Assembly (NCBI RefSeq): GCF_006265175.1 | Contig: NZ_VDCQ01000011.1 | Span: forward strand, 62,001 to 126,000 | Origin: Paenibacillus hemerocallicola | GTDB taxonomy: Bacteria; Bacillota; Bacilli; Paenibacillales; NBRC-103111 | Direction of reading: 5' to 3' | DNA: 64,000 bases | In this document: positions 37,442 to 45,714 of the stretch, piece after piece | Position numbering within the stretch: position 1 is the stretch's first letter | Layout of the letters: every line of letters starts with the position of its first letter | Made by a program: the position numbers and the translations under genes | The notes under the pieces: model-generated | The model's input: only the letters and a program-made list of their open reading frames with translations | The model's database searches: none | What the model was told of the DNA's origin: nothing

Positions 37442-38446
37442 TTGCAACGATTGACAAAAGCTATTGCTTTGCTATGCGCCGTCGTAATCATGGGCTCGCT
37501 GCTGGCGGCCTGCGGAGCAAAGTCCGAAGCGCCAAAGAGCGAAGCCGGAGAAAATAAGGCTGCGGCGAGCGCGCCCAAAGAGACGGCTCCCGCTCAGCCG
37601 GCGACTCGGGTTATCAAAGATGCGAAAGGTCGGGACGTTACCATTCCGACGAAGCCGCAGCGAATCGTTTCGCACTATTTTCCTGCCGAGACGGCTGCGC
37701 TGGGCGTTAAGGCGGTCGGAACGAATTACGCCACGGCGACCCAGATTCTTTCCAAGGAACAGCTGGAGGGCGTAGAGGATATCGGTGGGCAGGGCGTGAA
37801 CCCAAACCTGGAGAAGATATTGTCGCTGAATCCGGATTTGATTCTGGTGCCGGACTTCTTGGAACCGAACGGCGTGGAAGCATTGTCGAAAATCGCCCCG
37901 ACCGTAGTCGTCAGCTACACGGTCGATCTTTTCACACGACTCAGGACGTTGGGCGACATTACGGGGAAAACGAAGGAAGCGGAAGAATGGATCGCCAAGT
38001 ACAACAAGAAAGCGCAAGAGAAGAGGGACCAGCTTAAGCCTTATGTCAAACCGGGCGAAACGGCTACGGCGTTCGTCTTGTTCCAGGACAAAAAGCTGTA
38101 CGTTTACGGAAACCAGCGGCTCGGCTCGACCATGTACGATGCGCTCGGATTCGTCCGTCCGGAAAAGGCGACCAAACTGTTCGAGAGCAATAAAGATGCG
38201 CTCTGGCAGACAATCTCGGAGGAGACCTTGCCGGACTATGCAGGCGATCGAATTTTTATCGTCGTAAACGACAGCAATCCCGACGTCAAGAAAGCGGCCG
38301 AACAATTCCTCGGCTCGCCCGTCTGGAAAAACCTCCCCGCGGTCAAAAACGGCAAAGCTTACGTAGTCGGCAATAAATGGTCGTTCTACGATCCGATTAC
38401 GCTGGATTGGCTGTTGGATGAAATGCCTAAGCTGCTCATGAAATAA
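37442..38446 (+). CDS. Iron-siderophore ABC transporter substrate-binding lipoprotein
   Basis: 334 aa, FecB/FhuD-like (PeripBP-2 type). Lipoprotein signal with lipobox LLAAC at about residues 19-23, then a charged Ala/Glu/Lys linker, then RDVTIPTKPQRIVSH, ILSLNPDLILVPDF and the end DPITLDWLLDEMP. It binds ferric siderophore outside the membrane. Start: TTG at 37442 with GGAGGGG upstream; the open frame from 37400 would run through the Fur box and is rejected. No permease or ATPase genes are nearby, so it must work with a transporter encoded elsewhere. Confidence 0.9.
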   Translation: MQRLTKAIALLCAVVIMGSLLAACGAKSEAPKSEAGENKAAASAPKETAPAQPATRVIKDAKGRDVTIPTKPQRIVSHYFPAETAALGVKAVGTNYATATQILSKEQLEGVEDIGGQGVNPNLEKILSLNPDLILVPDFLEPNGVEALSKIAPTVVVSYTVDLFTRLRTLGDITGKTKEAEEWIAKYNKKAQEKRDQLKPYVKPGETATAFVLFQDKKLYVYGNQRLGSTMYDALGFVRPEKATKLFESNKDALWQTISEETLPDYAGDRIFIVVNDSNPDVKKAAEQFLGSPVWKNLPAVKNGKAYVVGNKWSFYDPITLDWLLDEMPKLLMK

Positions 38447-38496
38447 GGAACAACCCGATCAGGGGCATCCGAGGAAAAAGTTCACCGACCAAAGTA

Positions 38497-38529
38497 GGAG
38501 CTTGTCTATCCATGACAGGCTTCTTTTTT
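38497..38529 (+). terminator. Terminator of the substrate-binding protein gene
   Basis: 10-bp stem GGAGCTTGTC / GACAGGCTTC with two G-T wobbles (38497-38506, 38514-38523), then TTTTTT. Confidence 0.8.
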
Positions 38530-38553
38530 ACGTTCCTATCGTTTATACTTTGT

Positions 38554-38568
38554 TGAGAACGATTTTCA
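38554..38568 (+). promoter_or_regulatory. Fur-box-like site
   Basis: TGAGAACGATTTTCA matches 11 of 14 informative positions of the 7-1-7 Fur motif (TGATAATNATTATCA). It lies 17 bases before the AraC-SBP regulator start. Confidence 0.65.
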
Positions 38569-38585
38569 ATTACGGAGGCTTTTCG

Positions 38586-40196
38586 ATGAACCATACTGAC
38601 CAGCACCCGACGCCGTTTCCGTATAGGCCGCTCTTATTCCATCTGTCTGCCGTCCAGTTTACGAGCCTCCTTTCCGGCGCGCGCACCGACAAAATGCTGC
38701 TGAGCACTTATTGTCTGCTGACGACTATGAAAGGTCAAGGCACGATTTCGATCGACGGGGTGCGGCGTCCGCTCTTGCCGGGCCAATGCTTCGTGCTCGT
38801 CCCCGGCATGATCATCGAACTGGAGTCCGCCGAATCGAATGTTTTGGATGCCTATCGGGTTTATTTCGAAGCGGATACGCCGGGAGATTCGTCATGTACG
38901 AGAGGGACCGTAGAAGAGCTGCTTTGTACGGGAGAAGTCCGGTTTCAGCCTTTCTGGCGAATGGCCGAGTTTGTAGAGCAATTGTACCGGAACCGACATC
39001 ATAATGGCGCGTTGGAATCATTCAAGTCGAACGTCCGCTTCCAGGAGATCGTCGCGAGCTTGCTGGAGCAAAACCGGCCCGGCGTGTCGCGGGAAGATGC
39101 GGCTCAGGCCGTAAACCGGACGATCGCGTACATGCACCGATCGTATCACGAAGAAATCTCGATCGAGCAAATGGCCCAGGATGCGGGGATCAGCCGCTGG
39201 CAGTATAATGCTTTGTTCAAATCGTTGACAGGTACGACCCCGATCGATTATTTGACCGAGCTGCGGATCAATCGCGCCAAAGCGCTTCTTGTAATGCCCG
39301 GCCAACAGTTGAAGGACATAGCCGCCAGAGCGGGCTTCCGGGACGAGTATTATTTCAGCCGCCGGTTCAAACAGACGGTCGGCATGTCTCCCAAGCATTA
39401 CGCCCATAGCAATATGTCCGAGCCCCGCATTCTTACGCTGCAATATTTGGCCGAGGTGCTGTCGCTCGGGATCAAGCCGGTCGGAACGTACCAGGCATTG
39501 CTGGACCGGTTTCAAGCGGAGGCGGACGGCGTGCAAGGCATCGAGGAGCCGTTCGAAACGGAGACGATGCTGAAGCTGAAGCCCGATCTGATTATCCTGC
39601 CAAGTTTCATTCCGAGGCAGCAGTTCAAGCAATTCGCCAAAGTGGCGCCGGCTGTCCAATTCGATTGGTTCGACGACATTAATGACCGGCTAACGAAAAT
39701 CGGCGAGCTGCTGGGCAGGCAGAAGGAAGCGAAACGTTGGATCGAGAGTTATGAAGCGAAGGCGGAACGGACAAGAGAGCTGCTTGCTTCGCATGTGCGG
39801 GCCGGGGAGACGGCAACGGCGTTCATTTATGACACTTCCCACCGCAAGCTGTTCGTATACGGGGCCCACAACTTCGGCTATACTTTGTACCGGGCGCTGC
39901 ACTTCGCGCCTCCCGAGAAGGTCAAGTCGCTGATCGGGAAGCATAAAACGTTCCGTTGGACGGCGATCGAGCTGGAAGCGATCGGGGATTACGCGGGCGA
40001 TCGCGTTTTTCTCGCGCTGCCATCGGACGAGCTGGCGCTGGAATGGGCCCGGAATATGCTGAACAGCAAGCTTTGGCGCAGTCTGCCGGCCGTACGGAAC
40101 GGTCGCGCGTATATCGTGGAACACAAATGGGGCTTGTACGATCCGATCACGCTGGAAAGCCACTTGGATGAAATGGTCAGGCTGCTGGCCACATGA
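38586..40196 (+). CDS. AraC regulator fused to a siderophore-binding domain (Btr/YbbB type)
   Basis: 536 aa. The N-terminal part (about 1-170) looks like an AraC ligand/cupin domain; the AraC double helix-turn-helix is at about 174-275 (ISIEQMAQDAGISRWQYNALFK; IAARAGFRDEYYFSRRFKQTVG); residues about 280-536 form a PeripBP-2 domain without a signal peptide (LKLKPDLIILPSF; DPITLESHLDEMVRLL). The last part resembles the lipoprotein encoded just upstream. Bacillus Btr senses Fe-bacillibactin this way and activates uptake genes; the same role is inferred. ATG 38586 with ACGGAGG upstream, just behind a Fur-like site. Confidence 0.9.
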   Translation: MNHTDQHPTPFPYRPLLFHLSAVQFTSLLSGARTDKMLLSTYCLLTTMKGQGTISIDGVRRPLLPGQCFVLVPGMIIELESAESNVLDAYRVYFEADTPGDSSCTRGTVEELLCTGEVRFQPFWRMAEFVEQLYRNRHHNGALESFKSNVRFQEIVASLLEQNRPGVSREDAAQAVNRTIAYMHRSYHEEISIEQMAQDAGISRWQYNALFKSLTGTTPIDYLTELRINRAKALLVMPGQQLKDIAARAGFRDEYYFSRRFKQTVGMSPKHYAHSNMSEPRILTLQYLAEVLSLGIKPVGTYQALLDRFQAEADGVQGIEEPFETETMLKLKPDLIILPSFIPRQQFKQFAKVAPAVQFDWFDDINDRLTKIGELLGRQKEAKRWIESYEAKAERTRELLASHVRAGETATAFIYDTSHRKLFVYGAHNFGYTLYRALHFAPPEKVKSLIGKHKTFRWTAIELEAIGDYAGDRVFLALPSDELALEWARNMLNSKLWRSLPAVRNGRAYIVEHKWGLYDPITLESHLDEMVRLLAT

Positions 40197-40923
40197 GAGC
40201 GAAAGGAGCTGCAAAAGGATCCAATACGATGAGTTCTCCGGTATTCGGACGGGCTCATCTTCATTTTGTTGGAAAAAACGCGGCTTAATAATAGCCGTTC
40301 TCGTATCCGCATTCCAGGGCAGTGCTTTCGACGGTCCTATCGATCTCGGCTTACAAGAACGTTTGGAAAAGAAGCGGATGGTTCGACAGATGAGGCGTTC
40401 CGCAGACGGAGGGCGTTTGCTACATCCTGACGGCCTTTGCCGGCGTTAGCGAGACCGCGATTCAGCAAATAGCGGAACCGGCGAATGTTATGGATCCCAA
40501 TATCAATGTCGATAGCAAAATAACGGAAAACCGTTCCGCTATACCGCTGTTCACGATCATGATCACCCCGAATGGTTGTAATAACGGAAGCCTGCTCCGT
40601 TATATTCGGGAGTATAACGGAATACGGGACAATAAAGGAATACAGTTCCTCTATTACTGCAACGAACTGCCCCCCGTCATCAAAAGTCCTCCCAATTATT
40701 CTGTCTTAGTTTTAGTGGCGACCCAACGATTCTGCATTTTGCACAAGGAATTCACATCGGTTGATAGAACATTAGTTCGTATTATGGTACTATCAAAGGT
40801 AAGCGCAAGAAGACGTTTATACGTTTTTTTCGAAAAATTGCAGGAAAGCGATAAGATTTCGTTCCTTTCAACACATTTATAAGGTGAGGGGAAATAACCG
40901 CCGCGGAAGCCGGCAATGAAAGG
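40197..40923 (+). other. 727-base intergenic region
   Basis: Holds a weak hairpin CGGCT/AGCCG at 40281-40297 and copy 2 of the three-hairpin repeat (40508-40656). The 130-codon open frame at 40490-40882 is judged non-coding (see rejected items). The 40657-40880 stretch is AT-rich and may hold the promoter of the following gene; AAGGTGAGGGG at about 40881 looks like a ribosome site but has no good start after it. Confidence 0.55.
40508..40656. repeat. Three-hairpin intergenic repeat, copy 2
   Basis: Ungapped partner of 25597-25745. Hairpins: CGGAA-AACCG-TTCCG inside ATAACGGAA...TTCCGCTAT at 40520-40542; ATAACGGA/TCCGTTAT at 40581-40603; AATAAAGGAA-TACAG-TTCCTCTATT at 40631-40655. Compensating changes are visible (CGG/CCG in one copy, AGG/CCT in the other at the third hairpin). 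Confidence 0.8.
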
Positions 40924-41880
40924 ATGAGGCATATCGATTTCGACGACCTGCTCGAAAGTATCCGGCAACAACGATACGAGAACGAAAGTATGAAGCATTT
41001 CAGAACCATGTGGCTCCCGAGAGCGGTACTTCGCATAGCCAAGCAAGAAGCGGACCGGATCGGCCGACGATTGAAATTCGGCGATTACGAAGAAATTGCG
41101 GACAGGGCGTTCGAGATCGTCCTGCGAAAATCCCCCCGCGACAAGGAAGGGGAAGCATATCGGGCCTGGATATGCCAGACGATCGCCTATGTAAGCAAAA
41201 ACAAGCTGCGTCGAAAATATCCGATTCCGATCGATATGACGATGGTCGAAGCGTTGCTGAATAAGATGAAAGGGGACGTTCGCAGCGGTTTGAACGAGGT
41301 GCAGCTGGAAAAAATCGAAGAAGCGGTGCAACGTCTTCCGCATAATCAGCGAAAAGCGATCATACTGAGATATTGGAGAGGATATTCGTCAAAGGAGACG
41401 GCAGTGCATTTGAACTGCTCCGGCAATCAGGTCGATCAATGGGTGTACCGGGCAAGAAAAACTTTAGCGGAGACGCTGGCGTCGTATTTCCCCCAATACG
41501 ATCTGTCGGTCCGAACGGCTGAAGATGAAACCGCGGAATCCGATGCCCGTAATGATAAAGAAAAAGGGTGCAGGAATCCGCAACCCCCGACCATCCTTGA
41601 AAGGGTCGGCCTGTACGGCAGCCCGAAACGACATGGAAAGACATACGCGCCGGATCGCATCGAACCTCCGCATGCACCGCTCTGCACGCTGGAAAGTCCG
41701 CCGCCATATTCGGTCTTGAAGTCGCAAAGGCCATTTTTCGGTACTTATCGAGAGCGCCAACAGCCGGAGAAACCGCTTAAGGAAAGGGCTCGAAGGGAAA
41801 GTCCGATTCAACGCTCGGAGAAGGTCGGTGAACGATACGATAATGGAAGGAAGGATGCGCTTGTTCGCAGTATATTATGA
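40924..41880 (+). CDS. Sigma-70-like (ECF-type) factor with long C-terminal tail
   Basis: 318 aa. Residues about 45-105 resemble sigma region 2 (YEEIADRAFEIVLRK; AYRAWICQTIAYVSKNKLRRK); about 125-180 is a clear region 4 helix-turn-helix (RLPHNQRKAIILRYWRGYSSKETAVHLNCSGNQVDQWVYRARKTL). The last about 125 residues are basic, Pro- and Arg-rich and of low complexity, not part of known sigma domains. The start is uncertain: GAAAGG directly before ATG 40924 is poor spacing; ATG 40990 is an alternative. No anti-sigma gene is evident. It overlaps the small gene behind it. Confidence 0.7.
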   Translation: MRHIDFDDLLESIRQQRYENESMKHFRTMWLPRAVLRIAKQEADRIGRRLKFGDYEEIADRAFEIVLRKSPRDKEGEAYRAWICQTIAYVSKNKLRRKYPIPIDMTMVEALLNKMKGDVRSGLNEVQLEKIEEAVQRLPHNQRKAIILRYWRGYSSKETAVHLNCSGNQVDQWVYRARKTLAETLASYFPQYDLSVRTAEDETAESDARNDKEKGCRNPQPPTILERVGLYGSPKRHGKTYAPDRIEPPHAPLCTLESPPPYSVLKSQRPFFGTYRERQQPEKPLKERARRESPIQRSEKVGERYDNGRKDALVRSIL

Positions 41881-42013
41881 CAAGAAGAGGCTCACGAAGC
41901 CGGGGACGGAATATGAGGCAAGAATGGATTTGCTGCGTCTGCAAGCGATGTTTCTTAATTTGCAGGTCCGGGAATGCGGCACGGGCGCGCGCCGGACCAG
42001 AATGATGAAATAA
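41828..42013 (+). CDS. Small hypothetical protein
   Basis: 61 aa, unrecognised. Basic, with a possible fold core MRLFAVYYDKKRLTKPGTEYE and a helical LLRLQAMFLNLQV. GTG start at 41828 with GGAGAAGG upstream; ATG at 41843 or 41855 is possible. It overlaps the sigma-like gene by 53 bases and is followed at once by a strong terminator, which supports it being part of the transcript. Confidence 0.5.
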   Translation: MNDTIMEGRMRLFAVYYDKKRLTKPGTEYEARMDLLRLQAMFLNLQVRECGTGARRTRMMK

Positions 42014-42024
42014 GTTACGGGTGA

Positions 42025-42052
42025 GAGCGCGGGTGCCGCCCGCCTCTTTTTT
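42025..42052 (+). terminator. Terminator after the small gene
   Basis: GAGCGCGGG / CCCGCCTC stem (one bulge) followed by TTTTTT. Confidence 0.8.
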
Positions 42053-42101
42053 GTGCAATAAAACGATTTGATTTTATATGGATTTAGGATGCAAATCGAT
42101 A

Positions 42102-42128
42102 CTGCTACGACATTTTATGTCGTAGCAG
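42102..42128. promoter_or_regulatory. Perfect 12-bp inverted repeat, candidate operator
   Basis: CTGCTACGACAT and ATGTCGTAGCAG separated by TTT. TATACT at 42135-42140 could be a -10 element, so the palindrome would cover the -35 region of the zinc-ribbon gene. There is no T run, so it is not a terminator. Confidence 0.65.
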
Positions 42129-42184
42129 CTCATTTATACTGGAGCTGTAACACGACAACCCTATAGAGAAACGAGGATTGGACC

Positions 42185-42373
42185 ATGCCGAAAACGAAAA
42201 GGGGACGTGCCCTCTGGAATATGCCTTCGCGGGGAAGAGGGACATGCCCCGTTTGCGCCAATACCCGAATCAAGCTGCTGTATCCGCGCACAACATCGGG
42301 TGGAGAAGCCGTCAAAGTGTGCAAACGCTGCTCGGGAGCCCCGCAGGACAAAGTAGACGCCGTTAGCGGCTGA
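42185..42373 (+). CDS. Small zinc-ribbon protein
   Basis: 62 aa, basic. Two cysteine pairs, CPVC at 21-24 and CKRC at 46-49, form a likely zinc ribbon with TRIKLLYP between them. It resembles small RNA- or ribosome-associated zinc-ribbon proteins, but the function is unknown. GAAACGAGG is upstream. It has its own terminator and a striking palindrome before it. Confidence 0.75.
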   Translation: MPKTKRGRALWNMPSRGRGTCPVCANTRIKLLYPRTTSGGEAVKVCKRCSGAPQDKVDAVSG

Positions 42374-42392
42374 CATGCAAGGAGCTGCGACC

Positions 42393-42427
42393 CCCGTTCC
42401 TTGCCAGGAACGGGACGTTTTGTTTTC
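42393..42427 (+). terminator. Terminator of the zinc-ribbon gene
   Basis: Perfect 8-bp stem CCCGTTCC / GGAACGGG (42393-42400, 42407-42414) followed by ACGTTTTGTTTTC. Confidence 0.8.
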
Positions 42428-42520
42428 AAGAAGGACTTGCCTATTCGCGGTTGCAAATGTTGTAATAGTTCTTGCACAAGGTGATGGCATGCATTCCGGT
42501 CGAGAGGAGCTGTTCCAGGC

Positions 42521-43429
42521 ATGAGCAATATGCACCGGATCCGGTGGTTCGACCAGCAAATCCGCGAGGGGAACTATCCGAACAGCAGCCGGCTTGCGGA
42601 GCAATTCGAGATTTCAAGAAGGCAAGCCCAGCGGGATATCGAATATTTGGAATATTCTTTGCGCGCGCCGCTGCAATATATCGCCCAAAAACGAGGCTAC
42701 GGCTACGAGGACAAAACGTACGTGCTGCCTCTGCTATATATGACGGAAGAAGAGAAGAAGGTGCTAAAGTTTCTCGCGTTTCGTTACCGGCAATACGATT
42801 ACGAGAATGCGCCGGTCGTCACTCGCATCGCTCATCTGCTCGATCGGTTTACCGATGAGGAGGATTCCGATAGCTGCGGACGCTTGCCCGTTTTCGAAGC
42901 GAATCCGCTGCTGCTACAAAACTTCGAGCTGTTGACCCGGGCAATCCGCGAACGACGCGTTGTCCACATCGCCTACAACGATCAGGCGGAAACGGCCCGG
43001 CTGCGAATATGGCCGCTTAGGCTCGTTTCGCGCTATAATGCCGACTATGTCGTCTCCTATTGCGAGCGGCAGCGTAAGGAACTCGTATTGCGGTTGGACG
43101 GGATCGGACAGGCGGCCGTTACGGAGGAAACGTTCGAGTATACGGCCGTCGAGGCGGCGGAAGAGAATAAGGCGTCCGGAAAAAAACCGTTCGTGGCCAA
43201 AGTATTGTTGGCTGAGCCCTGCAAAGGCGCGTCGTGGAACGGATTTCCGATACGCCCCGTCGATGGGCTGGTGTATGCGGTCGAGTTTTATGATGCCGAC
43301 TCGTTCCTCCAGCATCTGCTCGTGTCGGAATGGAGGAGGCTGCTGGCGCCGAAATGGCTGCAAGAGAGGCTGAGCGTCAAGTGCCGAAGCGCGCTGGACC
43401 GGCTGAACACGAACGAATCGGAGGAGTGA
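42521..43429 (+). CDS. WYL-domain transcriptional regulator
   Basis: 302 aa. N-terminal helix-turn-helix of the HTH_11/DeoR kind (NSSRLAEQFEISRRQAQRDIEYL) at about 20-45; the WYL ligand-binding domain at about 138-205 (VVHIAYNDQAETARLRIWPLRLVSRYNADYVV); then a C-terminal WCX-like part. Such proteins sense nucleotides or other ligands and are often beside stress or defence genes. Three bases separate its stop from the next gene, so it heads a three-gene operon. Confidence 0.9.
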   Translation: MSNMHRIRWFDQQIREGNYPNSSRLAEQFEISRRQAQRDIEYLEYSLRAPLQYIAQKRGYGYEDKTYVLPLLYMTEEEKKVLKFLAFRYRQYDYENAPVVTRIAHLLDRFTDEEDSDSCGRLPVFEANPLLLQNFELLTRAIRERRVVHIAYNDQAETARLRIWPLRLVSRYNADYVVSYCERQRKELVLRLDGIGQAAVTEETFEYTAVEAAEENKASGKKPFVAKVLLAEPCKGASWNGFPIRPVDGLVYAVEFYDADSFLQHLLVSEWRRLLAPKWLQERLSVKCRSALDRLNTNESEE

Positions 43430-43432
43430 ACG

Positions 43433-44428
43433 ATGTCGGGTGCAATGCTGCAAATCTCGATGAAGCGGGAATCGAAGTCGTTTACCGACAGTCTGCATGC
43501 GATTTTGACCGCGGCAGGATTGTTTGAAGGTCCGAAATATAGACTGTCCGGATTGAGCGGCATGGCGTTCAAATGCTCCGTCCACAAGCGGCTGCTGCCG
43601 ATGTCCGTCTCGGCGTACGGGCAGTGGGGCACGGAGCATCGGCCGGCCGTCGATAATCTGGGCGTTTTTACGGAAACGGACGGAGGGCGGGTCAGACATC
43701 CGACATTCCGCTATTACCGGCAGGAAGCGCTGCGATCGGTGAAGCGCAGTTTGGACCGGGGGCTTGGCGTCGTGTACTGGCTTCCGGAATTCGGAGTCAT
43801 TCACGGCTACGATGACGAGGATGGCGTATTGTTCATTCAGGACGGACGTTCGGCGGAAAGTCAGATCGTGCTGTACGATAATTTCGGAATTAACAGCACG
43901 CCGTTCTGGTATGTCCAGCTATTCGGCGATCGGGTCCAGATCGACCTGCGCGACAGAGTACTCGAATCGCTGAGAATGGCGGTCTGCGACTGGGATACTC
44001 CGCACAAAACGCTGCCGGACACGGAGATGGCTTCGGGCAAGCTTGCTTACGCCTATTTGATCGACGGGTTGGAAAAAGGCGAATACGACGAGCGTGGAGC
44101 CGTTTATATATTGAATTCCTATCTGTACGCGCGAAATGAGATTGAGAGCTACTTGCAAGATGTAGGGGGAACGCTGCCCCGATTGAACGAGGCGGCCGTT
44201 CTATATGGCGAGCTAGTCCGGCTCGTTTCTCCGATTCCCGGCTTCATGGAGGACCGGGACGGTTCCGTGCGTATCAAGCGGAGCGGAATTGAAGAGCTGT
44301 GCGGCATATTGAGAACGGCCGAACGGTTGGAGGGAGAGGCGGTCGAACGGTTCCGGAGCATTTCCACCGGATTTCCGGACCGGAAACGTTCGACCTTGCC
44401 GAGATGGGGCGTTCATTCGCCGAGGTAA
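43433..44428 (+). CDS. BtrH/C39-like family protein, paralogue 1
   Basis: 331 aa, no signal peptide. N-terminal half reads like the butirosin-BtrH N-terminal / C39-like papain fold: KSFTDSLHAIL, then LSGLSGMAFK, and GLGVVYWLPEF followed by VIHGYDDEDGVLFIQD. The C-terminal half is helical (about 185-300). The cysteine expected before the first helix (C-x-x-x-x-L) is replaced by S/F and the usual histidine before GYDD is missing, so protease or acyltransferase activity looks lost. It is a clear paralogue of the next gene. Family assignment is by eye. Confidence 0.65.
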   Translation: MSGAMLQISMKRESKSFTDSLHAILTAAGLFEGPKYRLSGLSGMAFKCSVHKRLLPMSVSAYGQWGTEHRPAVDNLGVFTETDGGRVRHPTFRYYRQEALRSVKRSLDRGLGVVYWLPEFGVIHGYDDEDGVLFIQDGRSAESQIVLYDNFGINSTPFWYVQLFGDRVQIDLRDRVLESLRMAVCDWDTPHKTLPDTEMASGKLAYAYLIDGLEKGEYDERGAVYILNSYLYARNEIESYLQDVGGTLPRLNEAAVLYGELVRLVSPIPGFMEDRDGSVRIKRSGIEELCGILRTAERLEGEAVERFRSISTGFPDRKRSTLPRWGVHSPR

Positions 44429-44445
44429 GAAGGGAGTGATGGCGG

Positions 44446-45390
44446 ATGGGGACAAAGGTTTTGACCGGCTTGAGGATGACCATTGAGGCGAAATCTTATA
44501 CGGACGCCCTGCACGGGATTTTGTCGCACAAAGGGTGGATGTCCTGGTCCAAGCCGATGCTGTCGGGCCTTACGGCGACGGCATTCCGCTTTGTGGTGAG
44601 CCGGAGGCTGACTTCGGAATCTCCGACGGCGTATAACTGGGTCGCGGAAAACTTTTTGGCCGCCGATTTTATCGGGATTACGTCTTCCCAGCAGGCCGGC
44701 TTCAGCTTTGACGCTACATTTCCCATGTATCGGGAACATGCGGTTTCCGTCATTAAGGATTCGATAGATCGCGGAATCGGGGCTGTCATATGGAAAGACG
44801 GTTTCGTCATCGCGACCGGCTATAATGACGAGAGCGGGCATTTGTACTACTCCGACGGGAGTAGCGACGGGTATAAATCGTTGGAATATGCCGAGTTCGG
44901 GCTCAACGAATCGCCATACTGGTATTACCAGGTGCTGGAAGACCGCATCGAGTTGGACGAGCGCGAAATGATGAAGGAATCGTTGCTTCAAGCCGTTTAC
45001 AAATGGGAGTCGCACGATCTCATGCTCCCGGAGACGGAGTACGCTTGCGGACGCAACGCCTATGAGGCTCTGATTCAAGCGTTCCGGTCTGGCGAATACG
45101 ATTCGGAAGGAGCTTGGGGAGTGCTGCAGTGTTATGCCGCGGCGAAACGCCAGCTCGGGCTGTATGCCGGTATAATCCGCAGCCGTTGGCAGGAAAGCGG
45201 AGAGATCGCCGAACGATATTCCCGGGTTGCGCGCTTGTTCCGATTGATGCTGGAGTCGGACGGGCATACGTCGTCCCTCGTTCCATTGCTCATTCAAGCG
45301 CAGCAAGCCGAGGAGCGGGCTATTCGAGGGATCAAGCGGTTGATGCGGGAAACGATCGATAACCGTTACGGCGACATTTCTTTGAGGTGA
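44446..45390 (+). CDS. BtrH/C39-like family protein, paralogue 2
   Basis: 314 aa. Matches paralogue 1 along its length: KSYTDALHGIL, LSGLTATAFR, SIDRGIGAVIWKDGF, ATGYNDESGHLYYSDG, and the helical C-terminal part (ACGRNAYEALIQAFRSGEYD versus ASGKLAYAYLIDGLEKGEYD). As in the first, no nucleophilic cysteine is present in the N-terminal helix. 17 bases after the preceding stop; GAAGGGAG upstream. A terminator follows at once. Confidence 0.65.
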   Translation: MGTKVLTGLRMTIEAKSYTDALHGILSHKGWMSWSKPMLSGLTATAFRFVVSRRLTSESPTAYNWVAENFLAADFIGITSSQQAGFSFDATFPMYREHAVSVIKDSIDRGIGAVIWKDGFVIATGYNDESGHLYYSDGSSDGYKSLEYAEFGLNESPYWYYQVLEDRIELDEREMMKESLLQAVYKWESHDLMLPETEYACGRNAYEALIQAFRSGEYDSEGAWGVLQCYAAAKRQLGLYAGIIRSRWQESGEIAERYSRVARLFRLMLESDGHTSSLVPLLIQAQQAEERAIRGIKRLMRETIDNRYGDISLR

Positions 45391-45425
45391 AGGACCCGAT
45401 CCGTAAAATGGAGCGGGTCCTCTTT
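45391..45425 (+). terminator. Terminator of the WYL operon
   Basis: 8-bp stem AGGACCCG / CGGGTCCT (45391-45398, 45414-45421) followed by CTTTG; moderate T tail. Confidence 0.65.
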
Positions 45426-45472
45426 GATTGCAAATAGTGCCGGTTCAGCCTTTTATTTGCAAGGATCACGCA

Positions 45473-45714
45473 CTACTGAGCCCCGTCTGCGTCCAATGCG
45501 ATAAACTTGGCTTTGCCTTTTTTCTCCAGCCAGGCATCGAAGCGGGTGAGACCGGGATACAGCCTTCTCTTGCAAGTTCCTGTGCCGCACGGCTCGACTA
45601 ATCGCGTGTGAAGGCGCGTACGTTCCAGCCGTCCCGCAGCAGATGCCGGGCTGCCGATCCTCCTTGCTGGCCGGTTGCTCCCAACACCAGAATCGTTTTA
45701 TTTCGTGCGCTCAT
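45473..45714 (-). pseudogene. Internally deleted NmrA-family NAD(P)-binding protein
   Basis: The start (45714, with GGGAGGAACG upstream) encodes 38 residues with the nucleotide-binding motif ILVLGATGQQGG and stops at TAG after AFTRD. About 60 bases further, in another frame, the typical C terminus of the family can be read (LTRFDAWLEKKGKAKF) ending in TAG at 45473. The about 220 residues between the two ends are missing. Divergent from the HxlR regulator, a usual pairing for NmrA/quinone-reductase genes. Confidence 0.8.

Noticed and set aside
40490-40882. 130-codon open frame
   Set aside because: It runs through the palindromic repeat and then AT-rich DNA, has no ribosome site and no recognisable domain.
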